Part shown: one piece after another, positions 1 through 7,290 of the stretch
How the letters are laid out: every line of letters begins with the position of its first letter
How positions within the stretch are numbered: position 1 is the stretch's first letter
DNA from: an uncultured Lactobacillus sp.
GTDB lineage: Bacteria > Bacillota > Bacilli > Lactobacillales > Lactobacillaceae
DNA length: 38,834 bases
Assembly (NCBI GenBank): GCA_930989465.1
Contig: CAKNLX010000011.1
Location: forward strand, 1-38,834
Direction: 5' to 3'
The notes under the pieces: generated by a model
Databases searched by the model: none
What the model was told of the DNA's origin: nothing
Seen by the model: only the letters and a program-made list of their open reading frames with translations
Position numbers and translations under genes: made by a program

Positions 1-70
1 AAATTCTCCGCTAATAATTAACAAAATTTGGGACATTTTCCCTTATTATTGACACGCTTTTTCTTTACAT

Positions 71-82
71 ACGGTATACCGT
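71..82. promoter_or_regulatory. Perfect 12-bp palindrome, possible operator
   Basis: ACGGTATACCGT is its own reverse complement. A TTGACA hexamer on the plus strand lies at 49-54, about 17 bases before it, but no clear -10 box follows. The first gene to the right runs toward it from the other strand, so it may instead control a minus-strand gene beyond the left edge. GntR- and LacI-type regulators bind sites of this kind; which one would bind here is unknown. Confidence 0.3.
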
Positions 83-130
83 TGAAATCAAAAGTCTTTA
101 CTTTTCCCATTATCACGGGCTTTTGGGCAA

Positions 131-161
131 AATAAAAAAACTTATAGTTATTTATAAGTTT
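131..161 (-). terminator. Terminator of the 4-TM protein gene
   Basis: A perfect 9-bp stem (AAACTTATA with TATAAGTTT, 138-161) is followed on the minus strand by a T-rich run. It starts 12 bases past the stop codon of the gene at 173-685. Confidence 0.8.
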
Positions 162-172
162 CTTCATATAAT

Positions 173-685
173 CTATTGTTGATGCTTCTTGAAAACTTCA
201 ATTACACGGTAATAACGATCCTTATCGTTCAAAATTTGATGAATTCTGAATTCGCATAAAGCCGCTAAAACAATTCCGATTAACAGGAAAGCAACCATGA
301 AATACAAAATATCATTGTTAATTACAAATGGAAAAATCATCTTTTTAAGTGGAGTAAACAAACCGATTGCCAGCAATGCATTAACTGCCATCTGGACGTA
401 TAAATATATTCTAGTAATTGGAATGTCACGCTTACGATTGTGCATCTTAGATAGCTGCTCAAAACTAGCTACAGCAGAATAAACTCCCATAATTAGCGCA
501 GCAAAAATTCCAAATCGTGAACCATAATATGCACTAATAATAAACCACATCAAATTACAAAATAAAAAGATGGTTACAATATATCTAATCATCAAATACC
601 GACTAAAATACATGTACTTAATACTTTCTCGGTGCTTAGTCCGTGCTACTTCTGCTTTTTCTCTTTCGACTTCTTTTTGATTCAT
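173..685 (-). CDS. Four-TM membrane protein of unknown function
   Basis: This 170-residue protein is not a family I recognise. It has a charged, probably cytoplasmic N-terminus (residues 1-25, rich in Lys, Arg and Glu). Four hydrophobic segments lie at about 33-53, 56-75, 93-113 and 125-145, and the tail is basic. There is no signal peptide and no catalytic motif that I can see. The ATG is preceded by a purine-rich AGAGAAGAA stretch. It lies downstream of the PTS IIA gene on the same strand but is separated from it by a strong terminator at 737-775, so it is probably a separate transcript and not a PTS subunit. It is far too small to be an EIIC channel, which usually exceeds 400 residues. Confidence 0.75.
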   Translation of the reverse strand: MNQKEVEREKAEVARTKHRESIKYMYFSRYLMIRYIVTIFLFCNLMWFIISAYYGSRFGIFAALIMGVYSAVASFEQLSKMHNRKRDIPITRIYLYVQMAVNALLAIGLFTPLKKMIFPFVINNDILYFMVAFLLIGIVLAALCEFRIHQILNDKDRYYRVIEVFKKHQQ

Positions 686-736
686 ATTTCTTCTCTCAAT
701 CTAAACTTAATTATTTTCATTTTAGCATTTTTGCGT

Positions 737-775
737 AAAAAAATAGATCCCACTTTTTCGTGAGATCTATTTTTA
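737..775 (-). terminator. Terminator of the PTS IIB-IIA transcript
   Basis: Stem AAATAGATC with GATCTATTT, extended by imperfect pairing, and a T-run on the minus strand. It lies 16 bases past the IIA stop codon. Confidence 0.85.
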
Positions 776-790
776 TAGCGATTACTTATA

Positions 791-1153
791 TTATTTCTTA
801 AGAGAGCCAGACTCATATAGCTTTTCATAAAGATCTACCATTTCTCCAGCTAAGTCCCTAAAGGTAATAGCGTTCATCAAGTGGTCTTGTGAGTGTACCA
901 CTAATAAAGTGACATGCATATGGTCACCTTGTGCCTCTTTGGTAAGCATATTGGTTTGTGAATTGTGAGCTTCAAGAAGTGACTTGTCACTTTCCTTAAG
1001 CTTTTCACGTGCGCCTTCAATATCGCCTTTTTTAGCAAGACGAATTGCTTCAAAGGCTAAACTTTTTGCGTTACCACCATTAGCAATAAGGCCCATAGCA
1101 GCCATTAATGTTTCTTGTTCCTTTTGCTCTGGAGTTTGCTTTTCTTCTGCCAT
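791..1153 (-). CDS. PTS lactose/cellobiose-family IIA component
   Basis: This 120-residue protein is the IIA phosphocarrier of the lactose/cellobiose (Lac) PTS family. It takes phosphate from HPr-P and passes it to the cysteine of IIB in the cytoplasm. The family signature VHSQDHLM is present: His87 is the expected phosphorylation site and Asp90 the metal-binding Asp at the trimer centre. The length is about 10-15 residues above the usual size because of a polar Glu/Gln/Lys N-terminus. The ATG has a good AGGAGAG site. It follows the IIB gene by 27 bases in one transcript. The sugar cannot be read from IIA alone; the nearby 6-phospho-beta-glucosidase suggests beta-glucosides such as cellobiose. 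Confidence 0.92.
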   Translation of the reverse strand: MAEEKQTPEQKEQETLMAAMGLIANGGNAKSLAFEAIRLAKKGDIEGAREKLKESDKSLLEAHNSQTNMLTKEAQGDHMHVTLLVVHSQDHLMNAITFRDLAGEMVDLYEKLYESGSLKK

Positions 1154-1180
1154 AAATCTGTCTCTCCTTTAATTAGTTAA

Positions 1181-1516
1181 TTAACCCTTAATCATTTTTT
1201 CGGCTTGAGCCAAAACGTTCTTACCGTTCATCATGCCGTAGTCTTGCATGTTGATAACATCCAAAGGAATGTCCTTACCGTCTTTACCCTTGCCTTTAAC
1301 TTTGTTTTCGAAGTCACCCTTCATGTAACTTACTTGAGGCCCAAGAAGAACACAGTCAATTTCCTTTTGTGCAATCTTGTCATCAGCTTCTGAAGCTGGG
1401 CAAGCAAAGATTTCTGCATCAATGCCTTGTTCCTTAGCAGCTTCTTGCATCTTAGTTACCAAAAGTGAAGTACTCATACCTGCACTACAATTTAACATAA
1501 TAGTTTGTTCAGCCAT
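1181..1516 (-). CDS. PTS cellobiose-family IIB component
   Basis: This 111-residue IIB protein accepts phosphate from IIA and gives it to the incoming sugar at the IIC channel. The N-terminal P-loop CSAGMSTSLL carries the phospho-cysteine at Cys10, directly after the first beta strand, as in the CelA/lactose-cellobiose IIB fold. The start is an ATG behind AGGAGGA. It is the first gene of a two-gene transcript (IIB, then IIA) read from a clear promoter at 1581-1609 that overlaps a catabolite-response-like site. No IIC gene lies next to it, so the permease must be encoded elsewhere or shared. Confidence 0.92.
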   Translation of the reverse strand: MAEQTIMLNCSAGMSTSLLVTKMQEAAKEQGIDAEIFACPASEADDKIAQKEIDCVLLGPQVSYMKGDFENKVKGKGKDGKDIPLDVINMQDYGMMNGKNVLAQAEKMIKG

Positions 1517-1580
1517 AATATAAAATCCTCCTGATCATTACGTTTTATATTTAAATTTCTTTTATTGATCTACGCCAATT

Positions 1581-1609
1581 ATTATAAAACGCTTTCATTG
1601 TTTTGTAAA
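1581..1609 (-). promoter_or_regulatory. Promoter of the PTS IIB-IIA operon
   Basis: -35 TTTACA (1604-1609) and -10 TATAAT (1581-1586) on the minus strand, 17 bases apart. A cre-like site covers part of the spacer and the -10 box. Confidence 0.75.
1584..1597 (-). promoter_or_regulatory. cre-like site over the PTS promoter
   Basis: TGAAAGCGTTTTAT matches 12 of 14 positions of the CcpA consensus TGWAANCGNTNWCA. It overlaps the -10 box, the arrangement expected for repression when a preferred sugar is present. Confidence 0.55.
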
Positions 1610-1655
1610 CAAAAATATATACTTTTGTTTTCCAATCACTAAATATTATGCATCA

Positions 1656-1683
1656 CTTGTATGCCTTTTCAAATACATACAAG
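1656..1683. promoter_or_regulatory. Inverted repeat between divergent PTS and GntR genes
   Basis: CTTGTATG and CATACAAG are perfect 8-bp inverted half-sites separated by 12 bases, in the shared control region of the PTS genes and the GntR gene. TTGTAT-type half-sites resemble operators of GntR/UTRA sugar regulators. Binding by the adjacent regulator is inference. A second, looser repeat (ACAAAA/TTTTGT) lies at 1609-1628. Confidence 0.4.
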
Positions 1684-1742
1684 CTACATGTAAAGCATAC
1701 CACTTTACTTATGAAATTGCTTACAATTTTTGTATAAAAATT

Positions 1743-1781
1743 AGCAACCGCTTACACAATTATAAAGAAAACTGGTAAAAT
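1743..1781 (+). promoter_or_regulatory. GntR promoter with cre-like site
   Basis: Weak -35 TTACAC (1752-1757) and -10 TAAAAT (1776-1781), 18 bases apart, with TGG before the -10 box. The cre-like AGCAACCGCTTACA (1743-1756, 12 of 14 positions) covers the -35 box, so the regulator gene may itself be under catabolite control. Confidence 0.5.
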
Positions 1782-1824
1782 AGCAATGAAACATTTTCCT
1801 TTACAATAGAGAGGAGGCTTACCC

Positions 1825-2529
1825 TTGAGTCGTTATCAAGAAATAGCCAATGATATAGAAAAAGATATTATTGAAAAGAAGTATGTTAGACAGTTGCCTG
1901 AGCAATTTGATTTGGCTAAGAAATATCATACTAGCCGAGTAACTATTGTTCATGCTCTTAAAATTTTGCAAAGCAAAAAATTAATCAAAGCTGTCAAGGG
2001 ACACGGTACCTTCATTACTAGCAAGTCGATTCCTGATATTTTTCTTAACTCTGGTGTCAACGAACATACCGGCTTCACCAGACATGTCAATAGCGCCTTT
2101 CTATTAACTAGCAATGTAATTTCGTTTAATATTCGACGGCCGAGCGCTGAAGAATGCAAAGCTTTATGTCTAGACAAAAATGATGAGGTTTATGACATTA
2201 TTAGACAACGTATCTTAAATGGAAAACCAGCTAGGTTGGAATATACCGTCATGCCGATTAAGCGCATCCCCGGAATCACAATGGATATTCTGCACAAATC
2301 AGTTTACTCCTATATTCAAAATGAGCTGGGGCTTAAAATTGGCAAGGACGATCGGATCATTACCGCAGAAAAATCTGATGCCTACGATATGAAATATCTT
2401 GACTGTGCCATCGACGATCCCGTTTTATGTATTCAACAAAAAGCGTTTTTAGAAGACGGCCGTCCCTTTGAATTATCAGAATCGCGCAATCGCTATGATC
2501 GAGGCGCCTTAACAGTCAACGGTGACTAA
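1825..2529 (+). CDS. GntR-family (HutC/UTRA) transcription regulator
   Basis: This 234-residue DNA-binding regulator has a winged helix-turn-helix at residues 1-68. The recognition region lies at about 28-47 and the wing ends near GHGTFI (59-64). A UTRA ligand-binding domain spans about 75-228. This is the HutC subfamily, whose members usually sense phosphorylated sugars or related small molecules. The start is TTG, placed 7 bases after a strong GAGGAGG; no in-frame ATG lies nearby. It is divergent from the PTS IIB-IIA genes and 84 bases upstream of the 6-phospho-beta-glucosidase with no terminator between. It therefore most likely controls these beta-glucoside genes, probably from the inverted repeat at 1656-1683. 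The effector is unknown. Confidence 0.9.
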   Translation: MSRYQEIANDIEKDIIEKKYVRQLPEQFDLAKKYHTSRVTIVHALKILQSKKLIKAVKGHGTFITSKSIPDIFLNSGVNEHTGFTRHVNSAFLLTSNVISFNIRRPSAEECKALCLDKNDEVYDIIRQRILNGKPARLEYTVMPIKRIPGITMDILHKSVYSYIQNELGLKIGKDDRIITAEKSDAYDMKYLDCAIDDPVLCIQQKAFLEDGRPFELSESRNRYDRGALTVNGD

Positions 2530-2536
2530 ATTCAAC

Positions 2537-2585
2537 TTGATTTTAAAAATACACTGTGTCAGAATGACTATTGTAAACGTTTCCA
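2537..2585 (+). promoter_or_regulatory. Candidate bgl promoter with downstream cre
   Basis: TTGATT (2537-2542) and CAGAAT (2560-2565) are 17 bases apart and could be a weak promoter. TGTAAACGTTTCCA (2572-2585) matches 13 of 14 cre consensus positions. A site just downstream of the start of transcription would act as a CcpA roadblock. It is the best-matching pair of half-sites in this locus. Confidence 0.55.
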
Positions 2586-2610
2586 GTTACATACAGAAAG
2601 AGAGGAATAA

Positions 2611-4059
<1,449 letters not shown>

Positions 4060-4080
4060 AATAATTATCTTAATTACTAA

Positions 4081-4113
4081 AAAAGAGTTAGGTGAAATTC
4101 ATCTAACTCTTTT
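4081..4113. terminator. Bidirectional terminator between bgl and AKR genes
   Basis: Stem AAAAGAGTTAG with CTAACTCTTTT, an 11-bp perfect match with an 11-base loop. It separates two convergent genes and has a U-rich tail in both directions. Confidence 0.88.
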
Positions 4114-4133
4114 CATTTGGCCTTTTTAACTTA

Positions 4134-5054
4134 TTATGGCAAATCATTACCGGCTGCTAAATACAAATCGTACCATTCTTGCTTAGTTAATTGAATGTCG
4201 CTACCAGCCGCTGAATCCGCAATATGCTGAGGATTCATTGAACCAACCAAGATTTGAATCTGTCCAGGACAACGCAAAATCCAACTGGCTGCAATTGCAT
4301 TTTTACCTACTTGATAATGTTCGGCTAACTTTTCTAATTCTTCATTTAATTGCGGAAACTTCGAATTATTGATAAAGGTTCCTTCAAACATACCATATTG
4401 GAATGGTGACCAGCACTGCAATGTGATTCTGTGCCTCAATAAGTAATTCCACGTTTGGCCATCATGATCTACTGACTTTTCATCGGTCATGTTGGTATGA
4501 ACAATACTATCAAGCATCCCCGTATGCATCAAGCCAAACTGCAATTGGTCAAACATAATTGGCTGCGTCACTGCTGTTTTAAGCAATTCAATTTCACTAG
4601 CATTAAAGTTAGAAACACCAAAGAAGCGCACCTTCCCTTGTGCCTGCAATGTATCAAAAGCCTCTGCTACCTCCTCTGGATCCATCAAAATATCGGGCCG
4701 GTGCAGAACCAAGCTATCTAAGTAGTCAACCTGCATTCTGTCTAGGATGCCATCTACAGCAGTCAAAATATATTTTTCAGAAAAATCATATCGCTTGCCT
4801 GGTACAATCCCTGTTTTAGATTGGATGAAGAGCTTATCTCGGCCAATCTTTGTTTCTTTTAGTGCCTGCCCAAAAACTGTTTCTGACTTTCCACCGCCAT
4901 ATATATCGGCTGAATCGATAAAGTTAATTCCTTTTTCATAAGCTGCACTAATTGCATCCACCGCTTCTGTTACGCTTTTTTGATCCATCCGCATAATGCC
5001 TAAAGCCATAGCCGGAATGGAAAGCGTAGATGGTCCCATTTTAATTTGTTTCAT
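4134..5054 (-). CDS. Aldo/keto reductase, YdhF-like
   Basis: This 306-residue NADPH-dependent TIM-barrel oxidoreductase keeps the aldo/keto reductase tetrad: Asp47 and Tyr52 (FIDSADIYGGG), Lys80 (FIQSK) and His118 (LVLHRPD). The family hallmarks GKVRFFGVSNF and a C-terminal ILVGSMNP (cofactor-binding region) are also present. The closest type I recognise is E. coli YdhF and its Firmicute relatives, whose natural substrate is not settled. It is a single-gene unit, divergent from the nucleoside hydrolase, with a promoter that overlaps a cre-like site. There is no signal peptide. Substrate is unknown. Confidence 0.88.
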   Translation of the reverse strand: MKQIKMGPSTLSIPAMALGIMRMDQKSVTEAVDAISAAYEKGINFIDSADIYGGGKSETVFGQALKETKIGRDKLFIQSKTGIVPGKRYDFSEKYILTAVDGILDRMQVDYLDSLVLHRPDILMDPEEVAEAFDTLQAQGKVRFFGVSNFNASEIELLKTAVTQPIMFDQLQFGLMHTGMLDSIVHTNMTDEKSVDHDGQTWNYLLRHRITLQCWSPFQYGMFEGTFINNSKFPQLNEELEKLAEHYQVGKNAIAASWILRCPGQIQILVGSMNPQHIADSAAGSDIQLTKQEWYDLYLAAGNDLP

Positions 5055-5087
5055 AGTTATTGCCTTTCTGTGTATATCAATATTCTT

Positions 5088-5117
5088 ATTATAAGATCAA
5101 TGTAAGCGGTTTTACAA
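5088..5117 (-). promoter_or_regulatory. AKR promoter with overlapping cre-like palindrome
   Basis: -35 TTGTAA (5112-5117) and -10 TATAAT (5088-5093) on the minus strand, 18 bases apart. TGTAAGCGGTTTTACA (5101-5116) lies across the -35 box and spacer. Its first 14 bases match 13 of 14 cre consensus positions, and its ends TGTAA/TTACA are symmetrical. Confidence 0.6.
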
Positions 5118-5154
5118 ATATCTTAAATTAAAATACTTCTTGTTAATTAGACAT

Positions 5155-5162
5155 GCTAAAAT
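5155..5162 (+). promoter_or_regulatory. Extended -10 of the nucleoside hydrolase promoter
   Basis: TGC followed by TAAAAT (5157-5162). The -35 region (TACTTC, 5134-5139) is weak, as is common with extended -10 promoters. The cre-like palindrome lies about 45 bases upstream. Confidence 0.45.
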
Positions 5163-5191
5163 GAATGTAATTAGTTAGAAAGGTTCAAAAA

Positions 5192-6121
5192 ATGAAACAA
5201 ATATATTTTAATCATGATGGTAACATTGACGATTTAGTATCTTACCTGCTTCTTTTGCAAGCTCCTGATATCAAATTGTTAGGTGTTGGTGCAATCGATG
5301 CCGACGGTTTTATCGATCCCTCTGTTGCAGCATGCCGTAAGATGACTGATCTTTTTAATCTGCGCGGAGATAAATTAGCAGTTGCCCGTTCAAATTCAAG
5401 AGCTGTCAACCAATTCCCACACGACTGGCGCATGGCTACATATTCCTTTAATTATTTACCTATCTTAAACGAAAAGGGTTCGATCGATACTCCACAAGCT
5501 GAATTACCTGCTCACCTTGATATGGTTGAAAAACTTAAGCATGCAGAAGAACCAGTCACATTAATTATGACCGGTCCTTTAACTGACTTAGCACGTGCTC
5601 TTGATGTTGACCTAGATATTGAAAAACATATCAAAAAACTTTACTGGATGGGCGGCTCTCTTGATGATCATGGTAACGTAGCCATGGTTAACGCAGATGG
5701 CAGTCAGGAATGGAATTCATTCTGGGATCCATACGCCGTTAAACGCGTTTTTGATTCCAATATTTCAATTCAAATGGTGGGCCTTGAAAGTACTGAAGAG
5801 ATCCCATTAAATGATGAATTGCGGCAACACTGGGCAAGTTTACGCAAATATCCAGCTATGGATTTAGTTGGCCAAGGCTACAGCCTAATTATCTCAATCC
5901 CTTCTGCTGAACTTTACCTTTGGGATGTACTTACTACAGTTAGTGCATTGTATCCAGAGGTTGTTAAAACTGAAAAAGCTAAGGCTACAATTATTACTGA
6001 TGGAATGAGTGCTGGTAGCTTTAGACGTGATCCTAACGGTCGTGAAGTTGACATCGTTACTAAAGCAAACAAGGAATTATTCTTCCAAAAGATGGATGAA
6101 ATTCTTGAGAGAACTAAGTAA
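5192..6121 (+). CDS. Inosine/uridine-preferring nucleoside hydrolase family
   Basis: This 309-residue cytoplasmic protein would split ribonucleosides into base and ribose for salvage. The N-terminal calcium-binding signature is present in a modified form, NHDGNIDD, giving Asp9, Asp13 and Asp14; most members read DTDPGIDD. The family block MTGPLTDLA (126-134) is intact. Asp245 in LWDVLTT stands where the late metal ligand is expected, but the usual His before it is Trp. This points to a divergent IUNH subgroup with uncertain base preference. The ATG follows AGAAAGG. It is a single-gene transcript ending at a strong terminator. Confidence 0.87.
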   Translation: MKQIYFNHDGNIDDLVSYLLLLQAPDIKLLGVGAIDADGFIDPSVAACRKMTDLFNLRGDKLAVARSNSRAVNQFPHDWRMATYSFNYLPILNEKGSIDTPQAELPAHLDMVEKLKHAEEPVTLIMTGPLTDLARALDVDLDIEKHIKKLYWMGGSLDDHGNVAMVNADGSQEWNSFWDPYAVKRVFDSNISIQMVGLESTEEIPLNDELRQHWASLRKYPAMDLVGQGYSLIISIPSAELYLWDVLTTVSALYPEVVKTEKAKATIITDGMSAGSFRRDPNGREVDIVTKANKELFFQKMDEILERTK

Positions 6122-6140
6122 TAACATTACCATGAACAAT

Positions 6141-6169
6141 AAAAGCATCCCGGAATTGGGATGCTTTTT
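6141..6169. terminator. Bidirectional terminator
   Basis: Stem AAAAGCATCCC with GGGATGCTTTT and a 6-base loop, between the convergent nucleoside hydrolase gene and the five-TM gene. It ends 3 bases before the stop codon of the minus-strand gene. Confidence 0.9.
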
Positions 6170-6171
6170 AA

Positions 6172-6687
6172 TTAAATTGCCTTAATAAACTTTTTATATA
6201 AAATCACGGCAATCCACGCCGAAATAAATGAAGGTAAAACGACAACCACTAGCAAATTCGGATCTAGGAAATTACCTACTCTAATGAAGTGAGTAATCGT
6301 ACTGATATGCTTAATATTGCTGAAAATTGCCTGATAAACCGTCACATAAATCAGCGACCATTGAATATAATATTCAACCAAAGCCAAAGTCGTCGTCGAA
6401 AACTTGAAAACATGAGCGGCCACTCGCATTCCCCAATAGATAAACATCCCGGAAAGTACCACAAATGCCGCCAGCAACAAGAAGAGATTCCCTAAATTCA
6501 CATGATCCTTATCCTGCATCATGAAATATGCAATTACAAAAAAGAGCAAAAAGTTAACTGTACTAAAGAAAATTTGAGCAAGAAATAAAATTGCCGCCTT
6601 CAAAAATTCAAATTTATGCTCCGAACGAAAAAGGGCAATAATCAAGATGATAATTGCTCCAATAACAAAGTATGTTGTAACGTGCAT
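6172..6687 (-). CDS. Five-TM membrane protein of unknown function
   Basis: This 171-residue, very hydrophobic protein is not a family I can name. Segments lie at about 3-20, 30-57, 66-86, 102-122 and 143-164, and the C-terminus is basic (YKKFIKAI). I see no nucleotide-binding, metal or heme motif beyond scattered histidines (His2, 24, 62, 92, 127, 133). It starts 10 bases after the stop codon of the FMN-binding gene on the same strand with an AGAGGAAG site, so the two are almost certainly cotranscribed. A membrane partner for the flavoprotein is a fair inference but nothing in this sequence proves it. Confidence 0.75.
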   Translation of the reverse strand: MHVTTYFVIGAIIILIIALFRSEHKFEFLKAAILFLAQIFFSTVNFLLFFVIAYFMMQDKDHVNLGNLFLLLAAFVVLSGMFIYWGMRVAAHVFKFSTTTLALVEYYIQWSLIYVTVYQAIFSNIKHISTITHFIRVGNFLDPNLLVVVVLPSFISAWIAVILYKKFIKAI

Positions 6688-6697
6688 TAATCTTCCT

Positions 6698-6967
6698 CTA
6701 CTTTTTTGCTTGCTTTAGAGCATCCGTAACTGCTTCTTTAACTCCATTTGAAGTAAAAGTTGCACCACTTACCGCATCGATATCTGCAGATTGCTTAGTC
6801 AGAATTTCATTTTCAAGCTGCTTTTCTGCTTTTTGACCATATTGTGGCGTTTCAGTAGATAAATCTAAATCAGCTGCCACGATTTTTTGATCCTTAACAG
6901 TTAACTTCACTTTAACAAAGCCTGCCATGCCTCTTGCTTCAGCATCATATATTCCATCTTTTAACAT
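6698..6967 (-). CDS. Small FMN-binding domain protein, possible covalent flavoprotein
   Basis: This 89-residue protein is essentially one FMN-binding domain, as in NqrC, RnfG and fumarate-reductase modules. The ApbE flavinylation motif is present as DAVSGATFTS, with Thr70 the expected FMN-linked residue. There is no signal peptide, lipobox or TM segment, so as read it is cytoplasmic, whereas most stand-alone domains of this type are exported. I start at the ATG at 6967, which has AAGGGG 7 bases upstream. An in-frame ATG further upstream (7021) would add 18 residues with no ribosome site. It leads a two-gene unit with the five-TM protein. Confidence 0.85.
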   Translation of the reverse strand: MLKDGIYDAEARGMAGFVKVKLTVKDQKIVAADLDLSTETPQYGQKAEKQLENEILTKQSADIDAVSGATFTSNGVKEAVTDALKQAKK

Positions 6968-7006
6968 AAAAATTCCCCTTTTAAAATAAAAAAACGCCCT
7001 CATACA

Positions 7007-7018
7007 TATTGTACAATA
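7007..7018. promoter_or_regulatory. Palindrome in the leader of the FMN-binding gene
   Basis: TATTGTACAATA is a perfect 12-bp palindrome flanked by two copies of ATACAT. It lies about 40 bases before the start codon and downstream of a probable TG-extended -10 (TATACT, minus strand, 7057-7062), a good place for a repressor to block transcription. The binding protein is unknown. Confidence 0.35.
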
Positions 7019-7053
7019 CATACAAGAGTAATTTTTTCAAAAAATGTAAAGAT

Positions 7054-7171
7054 ATAAGTATACCATTAACTATCAATAACTGATATACTTATGTGCGGGT
7101 TATAATTTCTATAAGTCCTTATTATAATCCATCATTACAGGTAGTTGAATCCCCTTCTACCTGTTTTTATT
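7054..7171 (+). ncRNA. Three-hairpin structured element ending in a terminator
   Basis: Three stem-loops follow each other with short gaps. Hairpin 1 is ATAAGTATA (7054-7062) with TATACTTAT (7084-7092), 9 perfect pairs. Hairpin 2 is GGGTTATAAT (7097-7106) with ATTATAATCC (7121-7130), 10 pairs including one G-U. Hairpin 3 is ACAGGTAG (7137-7144) with CTACCTGT (7157-7164), followed by TTTTT. The T-run sets the plus-strand direction. It is either a small RNA gene or a leader with a terminator for the hydrolase gene 120 bases downstream. I cannot place a convincing plus-strand promoter before it, and it matches no RNA family that I recognise. Confidence 0.5.
7137..7171 (+). terminator. Terminator of the three-hairpin element
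   Basis: Eight-bp perfect stem, 12-base loop, five T on the plus strand. No coding gene on this strand ends before it within the window's accessory stretch, which is why it calls for an RNA. Confidence 0.7.
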
Positions 7172-7243
7172 ATAGTATAAAATAACAAATGTCGTTAAAT
7201 AGCTAAAAAAGTTTTTTATTACACTATCTCTCAATAGTTACGT

Positions 7244-7249
7244 TAAAAT
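7244..7249 (+). promoter_or_regulatory. Possible -10 of the hydrolase gene
   Basis: TAAAAT, 41 bases before the ATG. The best -35 (TTACAC, 7219-7224) is 19 bases away, so this is a weak prediction. If real, the hydrolase is made independently of the upstream hairpins. Confidence 0.35.
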
Positions 7250-7290
7250 TGTAGAGGGGATTATAGTTTTTTCATTTGAAGAGGTAAAAC

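Noticed and set aside
173-685. The four-TM protein as a PTS IIC component
   Set aside because: It is 170 residues, lacks the EIIC motifs and is behind a strong terminator.
4497-4721. Antisense and overlapping ORFs of 60-105 codons inside real genes, for example 4497-4721, 8121-8432, 10045-10269, 15262-15549 and 30489-30791
   Set aside because: They lie wholly or mostly within strongly supported genes, have no ribosome site and look like chance translations.
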